A stretch of DNA of 15,403 bases from Candidatus Aminicenantota bacterium (GTDB lineage: Bacteria > Acidobacteriota > Aminicenantia > Aminicenantales > Aminicenantaceae): NCBI GenBank assembly GCA_013139435.1, contig WTAW01000097.1:1-15403 (forward strand). The letters are read 5' to 3'. The position numbers and the translations under genes were made by a program. Position 1 is the first letter of the stretch; each line of letters opens with the position of its first letter. Under the pieces are notes generated by a model. The model was not told the origin of the DNA. It made no database searches and was given only the letters and a program-made list of their open reading frames with translations. Shown in pieces: positions 13,838 through 15,403 of this stretch.

Positions 13838-13927
13838 AAATCCCAGAGACTCCCGAGGGCTCGAGACCGTAAATGTCTTTAGTCTTTATGGGTGAGTCAG
13901 GGAAATGGAACCAGGTTAGGAGGACAA
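13838..13927 (+). other. rpsD-rpoA intergenic region with a potential branched RNA fold
   Basis: This is the second-longest gap. GACTC at 13848-13852 can pair with GAGTC at 13894-13898. Inside it, CCGTAAA at 13867-13873 can pair with TTTATGG at 13885-13891 (7 bp including one G-U) around an 11-nt loop. A short third arm, C54-G55-A56 with U61-C62-G63 (last digits of 138xx), is possible but weak. No run of T follows, so it is not an intrinsic terminator. It lies just before the strong rpoA ribosome binding site and may separate expression of rpsD and rpoA; that role is inferred. Confidence 0.45.
13918..13923 (+). promoter_or_regulatory. Ribosome binding site that fixes the rpoA start
   Basis: AGGAGG lies 4 nt before the ATG at 13928 and supports that start over an in-frame GTG at 13892, which lacks such a site and would add 12 non-conserved residues. 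Confidence 0.85.
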
Positions 13928-14962
13928 ATGATAGAAACAGGTTTTCAGAGACCGAGGTATTTGGAATGTGATTATGAAACCTTAACAGAAAAATACGGCA
14001 AGTTTACAGCGCAGCCTTTTGAAAGAGGTTTTGGTGTCACGATCGGGAATTCGTTGCGGAGGATTCTTCTGTCTTCCGTCTCGGGTGCGGCCATCACGAA
14101 CGTCCGCATCCAGACTGTTCTCCATGAATTTTCGACACTTCCGGGTGTCGTTGAAGATGTGACAGATATCAATTTGAATCTTAAAAGCATCCCTTTGAAG
14201 CTGGCAGGCCAAGAACCAAAAACGATGACCCTGAAGAAAAAGGGGCCAGCTGAGATTAATGCTTCGGATATCGAACATGATTCTGATATAGAGATCCTCA
14301 ACACCGACATCCATATCGCGTCCTTGGATAAGGATGGAAACTTGGATATCGAGATGATTGTGGAGAACAACAGAGGGTATATTCCTGCCGATTTGAACTA
14401 TAACGACGAATTGAGTGTTGATTTTATCCCGTTGGATTCCTCTCACTCCCCGATCCTTAAGGTGAATTATCGGGTCGACCCTGCTCGGGTGGGCAAAAAG
14501 ATCGACTATGAGAAACTCACTCTAGAGATCTGGACAACGGGGGCCAAAACTCCTCAAGATGCTCTCTCCCAAGCCGCGAAGATCTTGAGAAACCATTTAA
14601 TCATTTTCTTGAATATCGTGGATGAGCCAGCAGAGCTAGAGGCAGCCCCTGCAAAGAAAGAGATCCCGTATTTCTCTCAGATAGATATCCTGTCTAAGTC
14701 GATCGACCATCTGGAGCTTTCAGTACGATCAAACAACTGCCTCCGTTCGGCGGGCATCGAGAAGATTTATAAACTCGTACAGAAAACAGAGGATGAGCTT
14801 TTGAAGACAAAGAACTTCGGCCGGAAGTCGCTTTCTGAGATCAAGGAAACCCTTCAAGAATTGGGCTTGGGTTTGAACTTGGAGCTTCATCCAAAGTTGG
14901 TCGAGAAGATCGAAGGAGCTCCAAAACCTGAAGAGGGGAGAGGAGAAGGAGTCTTGGAATGA
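13928..14962 (+). CDS. rpoA: DNA-directed RNA polymerase subunit alpha
   Basis: Alpha dimerises to nucleate RNA polymerase assembly and contacts UP elements and activators. The product has 344 residues. The N-terminal domain has YGKFTAQPFERGFGVTIGNS (23-42) and LRRILLSSVSGAAITNVRI (43-61), the dimer interface, with VEDVTDINLNLK (75-86) beyond. NYRVDPARVGKKIDYEKLTL (180-199) is followed by a linker at about 232-252. The C-terminal domain has LELSVRSNNCLRSAGI (262-277), with R267 and N270 matching the DNA-binding positions R265 and N268 of E. coli, and LLKTKNFGRKSLSEIK (291-306). The last 20 residues are an extra polar tail (ending EEGRGEGVLE). The stop overlaps rplQ as ATGA. Confidence 0.98.
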   Translation: MIETGFQRPRYLECDYETLTEKYGKFTAQPFERGFGVTIGNSLRRILLSSVSGAAITNVRIQTVLHEFSTLPGVVEDVTDINLNLKSIPLKLAGQEPKTMTLKKKGPAEINASDIEHDSDIEILNTDIHIASLDKDGNLDIEMIVENNRGYIPADLNYNDELSVDFIPLDSSHSPILKVNYRVDPARVGKKIDYEKLTLEIWTTGAKTPQDALSQAAKILRNHLIIFLNIVDEPAELEAAPAKKEIPYFSQIDILSKSIDHLELSVRSNNCLRSAGIEKIYKLVQKTEDELLKTKNFGRKSLSEIKETLQELGLGLNLELHPKLVEKIEGAPKPEEGRGEGVLE

Positions 14963-15384
14963 GGCATCAGGTCAGTGGAACAAAGCTAGGAAGAAACTCC
15001 TCGCAGAGAAAGGCCTTGCTCAGAAGTCTTGTGACCTCTTTTGTCGAGAAGGAGCGGATCAGGACAACGCTTGCTAAAGCAAAAGCGACACGGCCGATCG
15101 CGGAGAAGATGATCACTCTTGCCAAAACAAACACTCTACACACACGGCGGCGGGCCCTGCAGTACATCTACAAGAAGGATGCGGTCAAAAAACTCTTTGA
15201 GGATATCGGCCCCCGTTTCTCGGAGAGGCCGGGCGGATACACGAGGATCATCAAGCTGGGCCCCCGTGCCGGAGACGGGGCGGAAATGGCGATCCTAGAG
15301 CTCGTAGGCACAGAATTCAAGAAAAAAGAAAAGAAAAAAGAGAGCCTGAAAGAGAAGGCTAAATCCTCATCAGCCAAAAAATAA
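14959..15384 (+). CDS. rplQ: 50S ribosomal protein L17
   Basis: L17 lies near the exit of the polypeptide tunnel. The 141-residue product starts MRHQVSGTKLGRNSSQRKAL (1-20) and continues LLRSLVTSFVEKERIRTTLA. It has KATRPIAEKMITLAK and, at about 85-107, RFSERPGGYTRIIKLGPRAG, then AEMAILELVG. These cover the complete family fold. Residues 121-141 form a lysine-rich tail, KKKEKKKESLKEKAKSSSAK, beyond the usual core of about 117-120; such tails occur in several phyla. AAGGAG at 14946-14951 is 7 nt upstream and the ATG overlaps the rpoA stop by 4 nt. The next 19 bases show no terminator before the window ends. Confidence 0.97.
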   Translation: MRHQVSGTKLGRNSSQRKALLRSLVTSFVEKERIRTTLAKAKATRPIAEKMITLAKTNTLHTRRRALQYIYKKDAVKKLFEDIGPRFSERPGGYTRIIKLGPRAGDGAEMAILELVGTEFKKKEKKKESLKEKAKSSSAKK

Positions 15385-15403
15385 TCTGAATTATTCATAA
15401 AAA

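Noticed and set aside
13892..13927. N-terminal extension of rpoA from a GTG at 13892
   Set aside because: The 12 added residues do not match the alpha subunit family, and the AGGAGG at 13918-13923 points to the ATG at 13928.
203..15384. A hidden novel system or horizontally acquired insert
   Set aside because: Every gap is short, gene order is canonical, base composition and gene style look even by eye, and no gene is unidentified.

Overview
The window is one uninterrupted block of bacterial translation genes, all on the + strand. It begins in the last codons of tuf (EF-Tu) and then carries the fused S10, spc and alpha ribosomal-protein clusters: rpsJ-rplC-rplD-rplW-rplB-rpsS-rplV-rpsC-rplP-rpmC-rpsQ, then rplN-rplX-rplE-rpsN-rpsH-rplF-rplR-rpsE-rpmD-rplO-secY, then adk-map-infA-rpmJ-rpsM-rpsK-rpsD-rpoA-rplQ. 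It ends 19 bases after the rplQ stop. Every complete gene is intact. I see no frameshift, insertion sequence, tRNA, CRISPR array or foreign-looking insert.

The host is a bacterium of moderate GC content. Having adk, map, infA and rpmJ between secY and rpsM is the arrangement seen in Firmicutes and many other phyla, unlike E. coli, which lacks adk, map and infA there. Zinc-type S14, S4 and L36, a four-cysteine L24 and a zinc-LID adenylate kinase fit the same picture. SecY carries an extra loop of about 24 residues before its last membrane helix, ending in FYFGGTS. My recollection is that similar loops occur in deltaproteobacterial or acidobacterial-like lineages, but I cannot place the organism firmly.

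Layout: 2-88 is the end of tuf; 89-202 is the longest gap (114 nt), with small hairpins that could form in alternative ways and may be an S10 leader; 203-4879 is the S10 cluster through L29; 4883-9228 runs from S17 through L15; 9231-10613 is secY; 10610-12067 is adk and map; 12060-13837 is infA, L36, S13, S11 and S4; 13838-13927 is the second-longest gap (90 nt), with a possible branched RNA fold; 13928-15384 is rpoA and L17. Elsewhere genes are separated by at most about 30 nt or overlap by 1-10 nt, which implies co-transcription and translational coupling.

Together these genes make about half the ribosomal proteins, initiation factor IF-1, the RNA polymerase alpha subunit, the SecY translocon channel, the N-terminal methionine-removing enzyme and adenylate kinase. 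This is an ordinary housekeeping locus and I found no undescribed system. The points worth a second look are modest: a basic N-terminal extension on L30, tails on S17 and L17, the SecY loop, the set of zinc motifs, and the two structured gaps.
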